A stretch of 51,813 nt of DNA from Prolixibacteraceae bacterium (GTDB lineage Bacteria; Bacteroidota; Bacteroidia; Bacteroidales; Prolixibacteraceae), in assembly GCA_028282705.1 (NCBI GenBank), contig JANQHI010000010.1:1-51813 (forward strand). Reading direction: 5' to 3'. Positions 51,716 to 51,813 of this stretch are shown one piece after another. Made by a program: the position numbers and the translations under genes. The notes below the pieces were generated by a model, which worked only from the letters and a program-made list of their open reading frames with translations, had not been told where the DNA came from and ran no database searches. Within the stretch, counting starts at the first letter, position 1. Each line of letters opens with the position of its first letter.

Positions 51716-51813
51716 TGTAAGCTTCCCTAAAAACAGGACAGTTTAAAAGTAGACAAATAAACGTTAATTTTGAACTGTTAAAAGATGAAGAAGAAAAGAT
51801 TTACACCACAACA
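51716..51813 (+). mobile_element. Possible left end of an IS3-like insertion sequence (cut by window)
   Basis: TGTAAGCTTCCCTAAAAACA, followed by GGACAGTTTAAAAGTAGAC, resembles the terminal repeat style of IS3-family elements (TG start, CCC-A-rich tract, GGACA). About 70 bases later a frame begins MKKKRFTPQ, like IS3 OrfA transposases. Only the first ~98 bases are in the window, so the family and boundary are provisional. Confidence 0.45.
51785..51813 (+). CDS. Partial reading frame, possible IS3-family OrfA transposase N-terminus
   Basis: ATG at 51785 opens a frame reading MKKKRFTPQ before the window ends. Many IS3 OrfA proteins start with MKKxRFTxEQ, which suggested the call. Nine or ten codons are too few for a firm assignment. 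Confidence 0.35.

Noticed and set aside
1-51813. CRISPR array, tRNA or rRNA genes
   Set aside because: No regularly spaced direct repeats with unique spacers and no rRNA-like sequence or tRNA cloverleaf were recognised; the regularly spaced 240-bp repeats are coding.

Overview
This window is a low-GC chromosomal segment from a member of the Bacteroidota. The evidence is two giant secreted proteins ending in type IX secretion (T9SS) sorting domains, Bacteroidota-type -7 boxes (TAnnTTTG) ahead of many genes, LytS/LytTR two-component genes, a DUF2807 protein, a DUF4252 lipoprotein and a DUF5063 gene. The order or genus cannot be fixed from the sequence alone. No rRNA or tRNA gene, CRISPR array or prophage was seen.

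Layout. 1-23.8 kb is mostly housekeeping: tex, a PspC-type small membrane protein with an acidic partner, a class A penicillin-binding protein, an SDR39U1-like epimerase, a lipoprotein, pckA, xerD divergent from aroQ, pyk, ftsK-lolA, a carbamate kinase/ornithine carbamoyltransferase operon without arginine deiminase, a DUF2807 protein, two uncharacterised envelope proteins, an iron-type alcohol dehydrogenase and a class IV aminotransferase. 24-37 kb is an accessory surface region: two T9SS-exported multidomain proteins (1290 and 2381 residues) built from HYR-like, cadherin-like, choice-of-anchor-D and lamin-tail domains, plus an exported tail-collar protein. 37-45 kb holds a metallophosphoesterase, a HEPN/MNT toxin-antitoxin pair, a four-gene signalling operon (three LytS-type kinases, one of them a predicted pseudokinase, and one LytTR regulator) and two small exported proteins. 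45-51.3 kb holds an S9 peptidase and the operon DUF5063 / 3'-5' exonuclease / RlmI-like methyltransferase / APS reductase. The right edge appears to enter an IS3-like element.

The most unusual non-coding content is a family of ~164-167 bp elements with 19-bp imperfect terminal inverted repeats (1-154, 23808-23974, 47750-47913; all in the same orientation). Their central hairpin has been changed on both arms in one copy. There are also runs of consecutive hairpins (2978-3161 and 51563-51677) and several clear intrinsic terminators.

Functional links: pckA and pyk sit at the PEP/pyruvate node; arcC-arcB could make ATP from carbamoyl phosphate; PBP1A, FtsK, XerD and LolA act in envelope growth and chromosome segregation; the T9SS proteins are probable surface adhesins. 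All calls come from reading the sequence; no database search or computation was run.
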